In this document: piece by piece, positions 50,420 through 60,630 of the stretch
Layout: each line of letters starts with the position of its first letter
Position numbering within the stretch: the stretch's first letter is position 1
Source: Macropodus opercularis
Taxonomy: Eukaryota > Chordata > Actinopteri > Anabantiformes > Osphronemidae
Assembly: GCA_030770545.1 (NCBI GenBank)
Contig: CM061102.1
Span: 6,995,501 to 7,059,500, forward strand
Direction of reading: 5' to 3'
DNA length: 64,000 nucleotides
Position numbers and translations under genes: made by a program
The notes under the pieces: generated by a model
Seen by the model: only the letters and a program-made list of their open reading frames with translations
Databases searched by the model: none
What the model was told of the DNA's origin: nothing

Positions 50420-53400
50420 CACAGGAGCACACAGGCATCAGGTGATCAGTGCTCCAACGCTGACACAGTGTGGTCAGAAACAGTCCTGCAGGATCCCACT
50501 CAGACATGTATGGATTAATGAGCGGGAGCAGCAGACTCAGGCTGAGGTGGCTGAAAGTTCAAACGGAGCGATTCCTAAAAAAATAACAACAAAAACACAA
50601 GATGGGCGTAAAAATGAATGAATTTTTGTGCAGGGTCTCATATTGAAGATGAAAATGATCTTTTTATTTCCCCTATTACCGTAGTTATTATAAGAGCCTT
50701 TATTCTGAGCCTTTTTTATTTGTGCCATATTTCACCTAGTGTTGAATGGACATTACTGATCACACTGATCTTGTGGCCAGTAGCTTTAACTAAAATGATT
50801 TCAGATAAGACAGGGAAAGGATGATTTTTTTTATGTGTTTACGTTTACAGACTTCTGACTTGTCATAGTCTGACACGTTTGTTCTGGCCTAGAGTCAGTC
50901 ATACATACTGTATATATGCATAAGAATACTCATGTCATGAGAATCTGTCTGAGTCATACATTTCACTGCTGCTGCAAGACTAGAAACCTGATTGGGAACA
51001 TTTTGCTTTTGTGATTGTTGTTATTGTTTCTTATTATTTTGTATATGAAAGATGAATTGCTTTAGAAAGCTTTAGATCCTGCTGTGACTTAGTGGCGGGA
51101 TCCAAGGATACATGTGTGTTGTTCAGTATTATTTTGTATTTCTTTCTTTGTTGTAGATAGTTGTTCAGCATCCAGAGGTCATGTGTAAATCCCTCAAAGA
51201 ACTGCTTTTATTTTCAAATCCACATATTGTCAATTGCACAATAAAACCACAAGAGGGACCCACACCTCTACAGAAAACTTTATTTTATGAAATAATTAGC
51301 AGGCTTTAATAATCACATCACATAATAATCAATCTTAATACCTACATTAATGTTTTTGTCCATTTGAGAGTAGTACTTGGCCTTGATTATGATATTAAGA
51401 ACATTTTAGCAGTCAGTTACCTGTTTACACAACAAACATTCACGTAAATGTGGTCAGTGTGTTTGTCAGAGCTTCCTTTCTCTGAGCAACCTTACGGTCA
51501 GCTGGTCACTTATTATTATTAATTATTAATATCCCAGCAGCTTTAAATAGTCAACAGCAGTTTGAGGCTCTACGTTACTGTAGCATGGTTGTCTATGGTC
51601 ACCCTGTGTCACCATCTAAGTTAATGAACCCACTGACTTTTATTAGCGAGTCATAAAAATCTCAGGTATTTTTAGACAAGTATGTGTGAGTGCTGGTCCA
51701 GTGGTGTATTTGTGTGTTTGTGTTTGCACTGTGACCTCTGTTTCCTGTGGAGGCCGAGGGCAGTCCATTACCCAGAGTCCTTAGCAGGGCCAGCTGTCAG
51801 GGCCTCTGTCCAATGTTTTCCAGCCCAGACTGTGGGAAAGTGGGAACCCCAGTTCGTCCCACAAGGCTCACTAATATCTCTTTTTCATCCTATTTCCTTC
51901 AGCAAATGGCTAAATATAATACACCCAGGCCTGTGGATTTCCTGCCCTGCCCATAAAATACGAGTGAGCATGAAACTTCATTTCTGAGGTTGTCACTCTG
52001 TCTCTAGGATTTTATATACTAAATGACATGTTATCATATTTTGAAATTTTAGTGAACTTTTGAACAATTCAAATATAATGTGCTGTGTCTTTGTAATAAG
52101 GTCACATGGACACATTTGCTTGAATAACCATTGGTTTTATTTCCCTGCATTAGTAGGGAAATGTGAAAGCAACCCCACAGCCGGACGGATGAATGACTGG
52201 CTGGTTTGCTGAACGGCTGGCTGAGTACAGCACTTAACCCCATTGCTGAATACCACACCACCATCAGCAGCAGGCCATTATTGTTCAGGAAATATGCTGA
52301 ATTATTCAATCACTTCCTCTCTGCATTCTCTACAGGATGCACCGAGTCGGGTGAAAATCACAGAAAAGCGTGTGTGTGTGTGTGTGTCTTTACAGTATGT
52401 TGATGGGGTGGGTACGTGAAGGATCTGTGTTTATGTGTGGTATGTGCTTTAAGGTTCTGCCCATGACCTACTTTAGGTTGTCTACTTGAACCACATTTAA
52501 AGAAGATGACAGGAAAACAAGGGATTTATCGTCTGGTTGGAAGAGTCAAAGATAGAAGAAAAATAAATCTCATTTCATAAAGTCATACTGATATTTTATA
52601 GCCTCAAATTATTGTTTTGTGTAATTACAGGAGGACAACAACAAAAAGCAAATAGTGTTTAGTAAGCACAATAATACTAAACAGTAATATTTGAAAAGGA
52701 AATACAAACTAAAATACAAACATGGACAAATAAGCAGGGAGAGCAGCACATCAGTAACTGGGTGTGGGTGCAGGTGACAACAAAGCCACATCATTAAGGA
52801 ACATTTTCTAACCAAATGCTTTTAGTCAGTCCTTGAACACAGCTATGTCTCTAATCAGATAACAATTGTTTTGACCTTGTGTCAGTAACAAAAATTTGCA
52901 GAATGAGCGCACAGAGATACACGTACATCTAAAAAAGTGAGCTATCTGGAGGAAATCCATAATGAGTAACAACAGAACGAAATGAATGAGAGTAGGAGGA
53001 AAGGATCCATGTGAATTCCAGAGCGCCGGGACAAGAGTTTGTCATCCCAGCAGCAGAAACAGGAAGCGAGTTAAAACCTCTCTCTTGACCTTTTGACCTC
53101 TGCAGATAACATTCCCACCCTCCCCCATCCCTGCAGCTGTGTGTGAAGCCCTCGCTCGCTGGACATCCCTGCCCTCTGTGTTTCCTGTACGCGGGTGTAC
53201 TGCCATGAATCACCACTGTTGTGAGCATTTATTCCCACGTTTGCTTGTCTTTAATCACAACATTGTCAAAGCAGTTCGCAAAGTGCATCTTAGTTCAGTT
53301 TAGATGAACACCACATGTATATGAAGCTGACTTTTAGAATTTCAGCTTTAATATAAAACTCATTTTTGGTGTCTGCCTAATCAAAAATAATAAATAAGAT

Positions 53401-53611
53401 TATTAGTCAAACACATTTCCTGGTATTGTCTAAACCAAAGCAATTGGAGTGGAGCAATTGGTTGAAGCAGCGTTGCACATGAAGCAGACAGGGTTAGACT
53501 GATAATAATGGAACTAGAGAAAATGTCTGATTGTCTAATGAAGCTGTACGTCCTCATTTAAGCATATTAACTAATTACAATAATTATATAAATTACCTGA
53601 GAGTTTTTTCT
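50420..53611. other. Intergenic sequence, no gene recognised
   Basis: AT-rich to mixed, with a GT run at 52369-52387. No exon, RNA gene or recognised repeat. Confidence 0.4.
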
Positions 53612-53642
53612 GCTGAAGTGTCCTTGAGCAGGACACTGAACC
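53612..53642 (+). mobile_element. Fragment of an abundant teleost interspersed repeat
   Basis: The phrase GAAGTGTCCTTGAGCAGG running into ACACTGAACC is the signature core of a very common fish repeat (usual form TGTCCTTGAGCAAGACACTG). The flanks are too diverged to define ends or class. Confidence 0.5.
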
Positions 53643-53722
53643 TCTGCCACATTCCATTGCTGCCCTTTGACATTCTTTGTTTCATTTGCCCTGATCTGTT
53701 TTTGTTTTCCTGTTAACCAGAG

Positions 53723-53723
<1 letters not shown>

Positions 53724-53759
<36 letters not shown>
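53724..53759. repeat. (TG)n microsatellite
   Basis: Perfect TG run of about 36 bases. Confidence 0.96.
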
Positions 53760-53760
<1 letters not shown>

Positions 53761-53782
53761 CACAGTCGAATCATTTCTGGAG

Positions 53783-53794
53783 TGATTGACAGCT
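53783..53794 (+). promoter_or_regulatory. PBX-PREP/MEIS composite site TGATTGACAGCT
   Basis: Exact decamer TGATTGACAG plus CT, identical over 12 bases to the site at 44872. It lies just right of a TG repeat, about 1.5 kb beyond the predicted spry3 transcript end. Confidence 0.4.
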
Positions 53795-54678
53795 ATATGG
53801 GTGTTTGATGGACAGATGCTTTTGTTACTAAGAGTCTGACTCTCAGGGTCCGGTGCCAGTAAAGAAACAAGACCACGGGTGAAGTTGCTCAAGTTGGAAA
53901 AGACAGAGGGTCAGAAAGGATGGGTCTGATCTTTACCTCTGGACTTTAACAGAGCAGTCAGAGGTCATCAGCCTGTTTCATCATTGGGGGTTAAGAAAGT
54001 TTAGAAAGGTTAACATTAGTCCAAAATGTTAGGATTGTGTCTTACATCAACACATTCTGCATGTTGCACAAGTAATAAACCTACAGAGTCAATGGTTTAT
54101 GAAACCTGTATGATCTGTGTACCTGTTTTACTAGAGGGGTCAAAGGTCAAACAAGGCTTCTCTTACTTTATTAAACGTATTTTACCTTTCAGTCACTTAC
54201 TCAGGAGACATTAGGGAGGAACGGCTGCCGTGGAAGAGTGGCAAGTCGAAAAACCCTGCTAACCCCGAACGTGAAGGCTCTGAATCTTATCACAACACAC
54301 AGATGCCTTATGACGGCTGTGTTTTATGGACTGATGAGTTTAAAGTTCGAACAACTTGTCATTAATGTACGAAAACATTAAAATCCTAAAGGATAAAATT
54401 CACGCCCAAGCTAAACTGGTGGATGCTACAGAGGCAATGGGTAAGTTGATCTCTGAATGGTTTAATAGGAGCAAATCTTTGATGAACTGACAAAGTTTGG
54501 GTTAGGTTTAGGCATCTAGCTGTGATGGTACGAGTAAGGAGCTAGGAAACGCATAATGTTTCCGTTCAAAACTAGAAAGTCAGGTTTTCAGGTAAGGTGT
54601 CAGTCTGTGCTTCAGAGACCCACAACAAGAGATGAGGAAATTAGGTTATTAGTTGAGGAGAAATAACACAGTTCAGAA

Positions 54679-54731
54679 GTGTGTGTGTGTGTGGGTGTGT
54701 GTGTGTGGGGGTGTGTGTGTGTGTGTGTGTG
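54679..54731. repeat. (GT)n microsatellite with G interruptions
   Basis: GT array of about 53 bases with two G-rich interruptions. Confidence 0.95.
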
Positions 54732-54796
54732 AATGTCCCCCTTTCTGTTCATCAGCTCAAATCAAAGTGCATTAAAGCAGAGCTCTTAGCAACCAA

Positions 54797-54826
54797 CCCC
54801 CCCCCCCCCACACACACACACACACA
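54797..54826. repeat. Poly(C)-(CA)n compound repeat
   Basis: A run of 13 C bases is followed directly by CA units, 65 bases after the GT array and of complementary composition to it. Confidence 0.93.
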
Positions 54827-55265
54827 TCTGTATTCACTACTCTAGGAAGCCATTAGTGTGACTGAGCCTTTCTCACTTATTTATGAGCCCAAGTAGAGTA
54901 AAGTGAGTGTAGTACCAGGGGGCCTCTTTTATGAAGCCATTGTTATGACTTGACTTCATCCAGATCTATTTCCTGAAATTATTTATTGTATTTGTAAGAT
55001 TCGAATATTCAGGGTTTTCTTTCTAATTAATGGTCTTTAATCGTTCATTGTTTGTTGTAAGTCCTTGTGTATGTTAGGTCTGTGCCTTTACTTTACGTTT
55101 TATTAACCTTATCCACTTCCAAACCAACCAGGGTTGTGTGTGAACCCCTTGAAGCATCTTGTACATAACCATCACCAGGACACCCCAAAGGAACAGCACC
55201 TACAGTAGATGTTATGGTTAAGCACACACTGGAAATATGATCTAGTGTAAAGGATACTTTCTTCA

Positions 55266-55317
55266 TTTATTGACCACACTCAGTCATAAGTCTGGTCTGT
55301 TTGGAAACTCCTTTATT
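55266..55317 (-). terminator. Tandem polyadenylation signals, likely end of spry3
   Basis: Two minus-strand AATAAA hexamers lie at 55312-55317 and 55266-55271. They are the first canonical signals downstream of the spry3 stop codon on that strand. Cleavage would be expected roughly 10-30 bases further left of each. The hexamers are seen directly; use by spry3 is inferred. Confidence 0.45.
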
Positions 55318-56871
55318 GGTTCATCTCTAGCCAGGAGGGTCGCAGCAGCCACACCACACCAAGAGGAAAAATAAACAAAACCAAAATACAAACAACAACA
55401 ACATTAGTGCTTTCCAACTCATCTGTAAAATAAATACCTCACTCATCAACATCATCACTGTGATTATTGTTATCGCTATTGTTGCAACCATTCAAATAAA
55501 TATCCGTGACGCGATACCAGCAACAACACAAAGTGTGAAATGCATATTGTTCTATATAATATATTCATTTGAGATAGATTTTTATATATTTGTTCCGTAT
55601 ATTCTCCTTAAATTTTTTTACAACATACAAGATGCCAATTTGTACCAGAAGCGATGCTTGCTAAGACACAAGAAGGAGTGTAGTGGTTATAGAGGCACAC
55701 ATTCAGCATCAGACAGGTTCCTGACGTGAGTCGTGGTTCTGGGGAAAAGATGATGAAAATTATAGGAATTTTGGAGCAAACCCTGAAATTCAAAAATATA
55801 CATGCTACATTGTCCTGTAGCTGTATTTGTACACACAAATACACACAGAGTAGTTGGGCTGTACCAAAAAAAAAAAGAAAAACCTTCTTCTGTAACATCA
55901 TCCAGCTGAGATAAAAAAAAAATGTTCCCTCGAGTCGTCTCCACAAGCACCAAGATCTGACAGAGGAGAAACTGTGTGCGTCTGTGTAGAACCCCTCTGA
56001 GGCTACGCCTGTAAAATTTAGGTTAAATTTGACGACAGTTTTAGGTTTTCCCTCCACACCAAATGGTTTTCTGCAGCTTTTTAAGCTTTGTCATTCGAAA
56101 GAGCATGCATGCAGAGTAGGATGTGCCACAAAATTATAATGTAGTATACTTCAGTGTTTTTCTCATCTGGCATAAAAAAACAGTGCTTGTTCTTTTTTGG
56201 GTGGTTGAAAACACTTGCAAATTGTGGACGAAGAGCCCAAAACATTTTCAGATTCATTAGAATTCATTTGAGGTCAGCCTCAGCTGATTTGCATTAATAG
56301 GTGTGAGTTACATACATTATGCTTTTTGGTTGGTTTTGAAAAAAATGATCATTTTTATAATGTGTGATGGGAATTAAAAGTGGTAAAAAGTTGCAACATT
56401 AAAAGAAAAAAGTGTAAGTGGAGAATGTCCTCCACAGTTGTCAGCCCATCTCAAGGTAAAACCACCGGCGTGCACAGAAAAATTTGGGGCAACATTCACG
56501 CATCCTGAAAACAGCAGCACATAGAAACTGCTAAACGTTCCTCAGCTACTGAAGAATAAAACCGTTAAAATGCACGAGGAAGTATTGCTCTAACAGGAAT
56601 CACGCTGAGGTGAAGAACAGTACATTTCCTTTGCCAGCACGACCTCTGTTTGCTTCTGATATACTACTTAGGATACCATCCAATCACTTGTTTCAAAGTT
56701 CAAATTTAAAGTAAGATGGTTTACCCGTCAGTTGTCCCAAAAGTTTCTGGAGTGATCACAAGTGACAATAAATACGTGAATATTCACTATAATGGAAAAC
56801 TGCTGCAATAATATCAATCTCGTAGAAACAAAATAAAGCAGAATAAAAATAGTTATGCAGTGAACAGCCCA

Positions 56872-56879
56872 TATTTACA
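56872..56879 (-). promoter_or_regulatory. Pumilio-type site in the spry3 3' UTR
   Basis: The minus strand reads TGTAAATA, an exact match to the Pumilio response element UGUANAUA, in AT-rich sequence about 1.8 kb after the stop codon. Function depends on this region being in the mature transcript. Confidence 0.3.
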
Positions 56880-57877
56880 TATAAAAATATAGCAAAGTAA
56901 CATTTAACAAGTCAGGTCAGTGTGTGTGTCTGTGTTTACAGTGGGTGACACATCCACACACACACTTGTACGCACACACACACACTCTAAAAACATGTAC
57001 AAGATACAAACTGTGTACACACACCCATGCACATGCCCGACCGTGTACTGTGTGTGTTGTTTGCTGTCAGCTTTTAATTCTTTCTGGAAGCTCCATGCAC
57101 TGTTTTCATTTAAACATGTACAACCGCAAAGTGTCAGATAAGCTCAGAGGCAGTGAAAGCCACTTCATTATATCCTGTATGTGCTGCATCGGACTGAAGC
57201 ATCCTTCGCTTACCTCTTCCCTTCCCCTCATCCAGCCTGTCTCCTCCCCTTCTCCACACAGCACCACCCTCTTCCCATCATCTCTCCATCTGCCAAACAC
57301 CACAGCTCCACTCATCCTGTCCCCTCCTTTCCCTCCTACCCCATGATCCATTCTTCTCCAGCCCATTAAGAGCTATCTTGAAGCTAATTGTCTGTTTGAT
57401 CAACTCTCTGCGGACCAGGAACTGAGGCTTTTAGCCCTCTGAGCGTAAGAAGGGAGACAGATGAGGACGTATTGGTGTGTGGGAATAACACCTATCATGT
57501 TGGCAGGTTTCTGGTGGGTTTTATGTCATGTTCATTTGATTTTCTTTTCATGTTTGATTTGAAAATACTGGGTTGGGTTGGCTGGGTCTCACCAAGCTGT
57601 TTTATCACTGGAAACCTTCATGGACCAAGGTTCATATCGTCTTTATAAGCACAAGATGATTTGGATTTATAGGCGTAAGGAGGCATTGAGGTGGGGGGAG
57701 AGAAGGAGGTCAGTTGGAGGAGGGAGATTGGCGACAGACTGACTTCGGGAGGAAACCCGACCAGACCCTCAGAGCTCCACTGAAGTGGCACTGCTAAAAA
57801 TAAGACAAGGAGGCTTCTTCTGCTGACAAAACAACATACACACAGCCTCAATACACTGGTTTTTATACAGCAGGAGG

Positions 57878-57913
57878 ACACACACATACACACGCACACA
57901 CACAGACACACAC
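57878..57913. repeat. (AC)n microsatellite, interrupted
   Basis: Imperfect CA dinucleotide run with T, G and GA interruptions. It falls inside the probable spry3 3' UTR. Confidence 0.85.
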
Positions 57914-58656
57914 GCTACCTAGTCACAATGGATGCACCATCCCTCTGGTTAAATAATCCCCCATTCAGTTCTTGGTTGCTGAGGGAAAATCGTCCATCGA
58001 CCTCACAGTGCTTTTCCTTGACAGCTTAATAGCCTTGAAGTTCACTCAGTTTGTACAGTGCATGGTCCCTTCTTTGGTGGGAAACTGTTGTTGTAGGTGT
58101 GGTACAATTTCTTTGTTGTCTTGTTATGTCTTAGTGCTTAGCTCAGATATTTTGCAGCATTATCTTCAGCCTTTTGTTGGAGTTATGCAAATGCTATTTT
58201 AGTCTACATTCCATTTTCCTGGAGAACAGAAACATACACATCGACACGTGCGTCTTTCCATCCTGATTTGGTCCCTTGTCATGTCTGAGCTCTGCCGTTT
58301 GCAATGTGTGGAAGGAGGCTCAGCAATGAATAAAGAGATTTCCAGGCATCTGGATTACTGCGCAGAAAAGTCAGAGTTATGGTTGAAGGGCAGCCGAGCA
58401 AAGCACAACAACGTCTTCTTCAGTTTCTTTTCTTTTTGAAGTCTCCGTCATGAACAGTCACAGTAAAGCTTTGGTCCCTCCTGAATGGGAGAAGAAGGTA
58501 ATTCAAGGAATACACAGAGAACAATTCACGGTTGGATTTTTGTTGGCTTGTCATATGTAGGTAGGTGGGTCATAATGGCAAGGTCGTCATAATGTCAGCT
58601 GTGAGGCTGTTGATTGGTGAGAGCAAAGAAAACGGAGTTACCCCCGGTCAAGCTTG

Positions 58657-59583
58657 TCATAACGGCTTCTCCAGAGCCTTGCTGCGGAGTGAGGGGTGGC
58701 CAGGGTTTGAGTTGGAGGCGGAAATCTTGCGGCACACAGTGTTGGTGTTGCTGCACCTACACCCGGGGCGCGTGGCCCTGTCATGGGCACACTGGCACAG
58801 GGCAAGGCACAGCCTGGCAGGGGGATAGCAGCATAGGCAGGGCAGGCAAAGTGCCAGCAGCCCCATAGTGCCCCAGCGGGCACAGGCATGGGCTGAAGCA
58901 CAGGAGCATGGCCGGTCAGCACAGTTATCCTCGTCATCCTGGGCGGAGCAGTGATAGAATAGGCCTTTCACACAGCACAAGCAGGTGCCGTACTCCACAG
59001 CACTCTCCGCCGAGCACAGACAGCGCTGTCCACAGGCCCAACAGGACGGCAGGCGGCGGGGGGCACAGCACTCTTGGCACTTACAGCGACCACACCGCTC
59101 ACAGATGAACAAATGTAGGCCCAGCTCGGCCTCATCGTCTGTCAGACCTTTAGTCAAGGAAGCGTCAGGCTTGAAGTCTCCTTTAGGCTGAGAACGAACC
59201 ACAGAACCTAAGCCAGAGTGAGATGGTGTTAAACCTGCCAGTAACCGCTGGTCTGATGTGGCACTGGTCCGAGACATGGAGGAGCTTATGGTGCTAGAAC
59301 GGCTCAGGTGGGACAGGTGAGCTTGCTGCTGCACACTTTGGCTGTGGGGCAGGTTGGAGTGGAAAGATGACGGATGGTGATGGTGGGTGTATATCCCTTG
59401 AGGGTAACCATCATTATGAGCAACAAAGAATCCTGACTGTGACGCTGGTTCCAGTGCCACGGGCCTCTCCACATAGTCATTGTTAGCCCGGATGGAACGT
59501 ATCTGGTCGAGCGACAGAACTGAAACCTGCTGAAGGTCCATTCCATCTAGCTCCATCCTATAGGAATGAGGAGCAGGGTCCAT
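58657..59583 (-). CDS. spry3: Sprouty homolog 3 (spry3), complete single-exon coding region
   Basis: Encodes 308 residues. Sprouty proteins are membrane-associated, inducible antagonists of receptor tyrosine kinase/Ras-MAPK signalling (FGF, neurotrophin). Visible here: a conserved N-terminal tyrosine motif NDYVERP (Tyr37) after LSLDQIRS; a His run at 67-70; a Ser-rich segment (about 91-116) ending TSDQRLL; and a C-terminal Cys-rich Sprouty domain (about 158-284) with 28 cysteines, including CERCGRCKC, YGTCLCCVKGLFYHC, DDEDNCADRPCSC and RPGCRC. The NDYVERP motif, LLAGLTPSHSG-like segment, GTCLCCVKGLFYHC, NTNTVCRKIS ending and overall length (human SPRY3 is about 288 residues) favour Spry3 over Spry1, 2 or 4. 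The chosen ATG at 59583 has A at -3 and G at +4, and an in-frame TGA (59650-59652) lies just upstream. In-frame ATGs at 59556 and 59541 are alternatives. No frameshift or lost domain residue is seen. The family is certain; the paralogue assignment is strong but rests on remembered family sequence. Confidence 0.93.
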   Translation of the reverse strand: MDPAPHSYRMELDGMDLQQVSVLSLDQIRSIRANNDYVERPVALEPASQSGFFVAHNDGYPQGIYTHHHHPSSFHSNLPHSQSVQQQAHLSHLSRSSTISSSMSRTSATSDQRLLAGLTPSHSGLGSVVRSQPKGDFKPDASLTKGLTDDEAELGLHLFICERCGRCKCQECCAPRRLPSCWACGQRCLCSAESAVEYGTCLCCVKGLFYHCSAQDDEDNCADRPCSCASAHACARWGTMGLLALCLPCLCCYPPARLCLALCQCAHDRATRPGCRCSNTNTVCRKISASNSNPGHPSLRSKALEKPL

Positions 59584-59660
59584 CCTGGTGAGCCAGACCA
59601 GGTGGCAGCGGGAATGCAGGCCAGGGCTGGGGCAAGATGCTCCCAACACTCACGGCACAT
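59547..59660 (-). other. Upstream ORF overlapping the spry3 start codon
   Basis: Downstream of the predicted splice acceptor, the first ATG in the exon (59660) is not the spry3 start. It opens a 37-codon frame that ends with TAG at 59547-59549, so it passes through the spry3 ATGs at 59583 and 59556 in another frame. It stops just before the third in-frame spry3 ATG at 59541. The context of the uORF ATG is weak (C at -3, T at +4), so leaky scanning would be expected. The ORF and its overlap are seen directly; any translational role is inference and needs the 5' leader to be transcribed as predicted. Confidence 0.5.
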
Positions 59661-59669
59661 CAGACGAAC

Positions 59670-59695
59670 CTGAAAACAAGGAAATAAAAGAAGAA
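59670..59695 (-). other. Splice acceptor of the spry3 coding exon
   Basis: On the minus strand a 23-base pyrimidine-dominated tract ends in TTTTCAG, followed by GTTCGTCTG. This places the exon start at about 59669, 86 bases before the first spry3 ATG. Vertebrate Sprouty genes usually have an uninterrupted coding exon preceded by non-coding exon(s), which fits. The donor partner was not identified in the window. Confidence 0.7.
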
Positions 59696-60099
59696 TACAG
59701 CGACAAAGCTAGTTAGTAACCATGCAGCCGGTAAACATAAACTCTGTGTCGACATACATAAACAGTACACAGATCTGTGATGAATAGCTGAAGCAGTGAC
59801 TGTGCAGGAAATAAGCTCCCAAAAAGCCCAACAAGGTCAACAAGCTCCTGATGAAGGTAAAGCCCATTTCAAAATCAACAGAAAACATGCTTTGAAGACA
59901 ACATCTTAATGATCAGACTGCCCTCCACGTATGAGATGCAAAAGTGCTGAGGGAAGCTACTTGTAACAGAAGTAGGGATGAGGAAGGTGGATGAAACCTA
60001 AGAGCGGCAATCCATCAGTGGTAGATATGATTAATAAGCTGCACTGTAACAGAAAATAGAAGAAAGACCTGCAGTCCTCCAGACTTTCCAAGGAGAGAC

Positions 60100-60370
60100 T
60101 TTTGAACATTAACAGTGCTCTACCCATCAGCCTGTTTCCGTTTATCTGTGATCCCTCGTTCCAGAGGTCCAGCCACAGAGCAGCAGATAAGGAGGCGCAG
60201 GTTGGTTAGATGAGGATGCATTTTCAAATTAGTCTGAGGAGAGAGAAGTCCTGGTGACTAATCTCATCAGGGAGCGCGGTGGCCACGGCTCTCTCATTCT
60301 CTGCCAGCCTATCAGCCCATCGAACTGTTAAGCAGAAGAGGCCTGCCGTCCATTTCCATGACCTCATTTT
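60100..60370. promoter_or_regulatory. Candidate non-coding element in the spry3 5' region
   Basis: Non-repetitive, mixed-composition block with segments such as TTCAAATTAGTCTGAGGAG and GGTGACTAATCTCATCAG, and no ORF. It resembles vertebrate conserved non-coding elements and is close to the gene. Conservation cannot be tested here. Confidence 0.25.
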
Positions 60371-60571
60371 TATTATTATTTTAACGGTATTAATGCCAGT
60401 GTGAGAGAGAAGACCTGTCTCAGTGGTCCCAGCATCTGCATCAGCACGTGCCCTGAATCTGCAACTAATTGCCGACCCCGGGGCTTAAAGTCGTGTTTTG
60501 GGTATTGATGCTCAGCATGGTTTTGCTGGGGAGTGTCTGTTATCAATCCCCTGGCAACAACAGCTGGGATG

Positions 60572-60573
<2 letters not shown>

Positions 60574-60630
<57 letters not shown>
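60574..60630. repeat. (TG)n-(GA)n compound microsatellite
   Basis: About 21 TG units run directly into GA units. Confidence 0.95.

Larger units (their letters stand above)
53795..55265. other. Intergenic sequence just downstream of spry3
   Basis: Contains the GT and C/CA arrays annotated separately. The stretch 54380-54660 is ordinary and 54960-55110 is AT-rich. No gene is recognised. Confidence 0.4.
55290..58656 (-). other. Probable spry3 3' untranslated region (about 3.3 kb)
   Basis: No other minus-strand gene follows the TGA at 58657-58659. Reading leftwards on the minus strand, I found no canonical AATAAA until 55312-55317. The interval is non-coding, includes an (AC)n run at 57878-57913 and a pyrimidine-rich plus-strand stretch at about 57205-57345, and becomes AT-rich towards the end. 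Long, AU-rich 3' UTRs are common for signalling regulators such as Sprouty genes. An ATTAAA variant near 57.07 kb could give a shorter form. The extent is inferred, not shown by transcript data. Confidence 0.5.

Noticed and set aside
54225..54295. tRNA-like string (GTGGAAGAGTGGCAAGTCG ... GGCTCTGAATCTTATC)
   Set aside because: Faint resemblance to A and B boxes, but no acceptor or anticodon stem can be paired.
58657..59649. Longer 330-residue form of spry3 starting at 59649
   Set aside because: It would start with GTG, directly after an in-frame TGA. The first in-frame ATG is at 59583.
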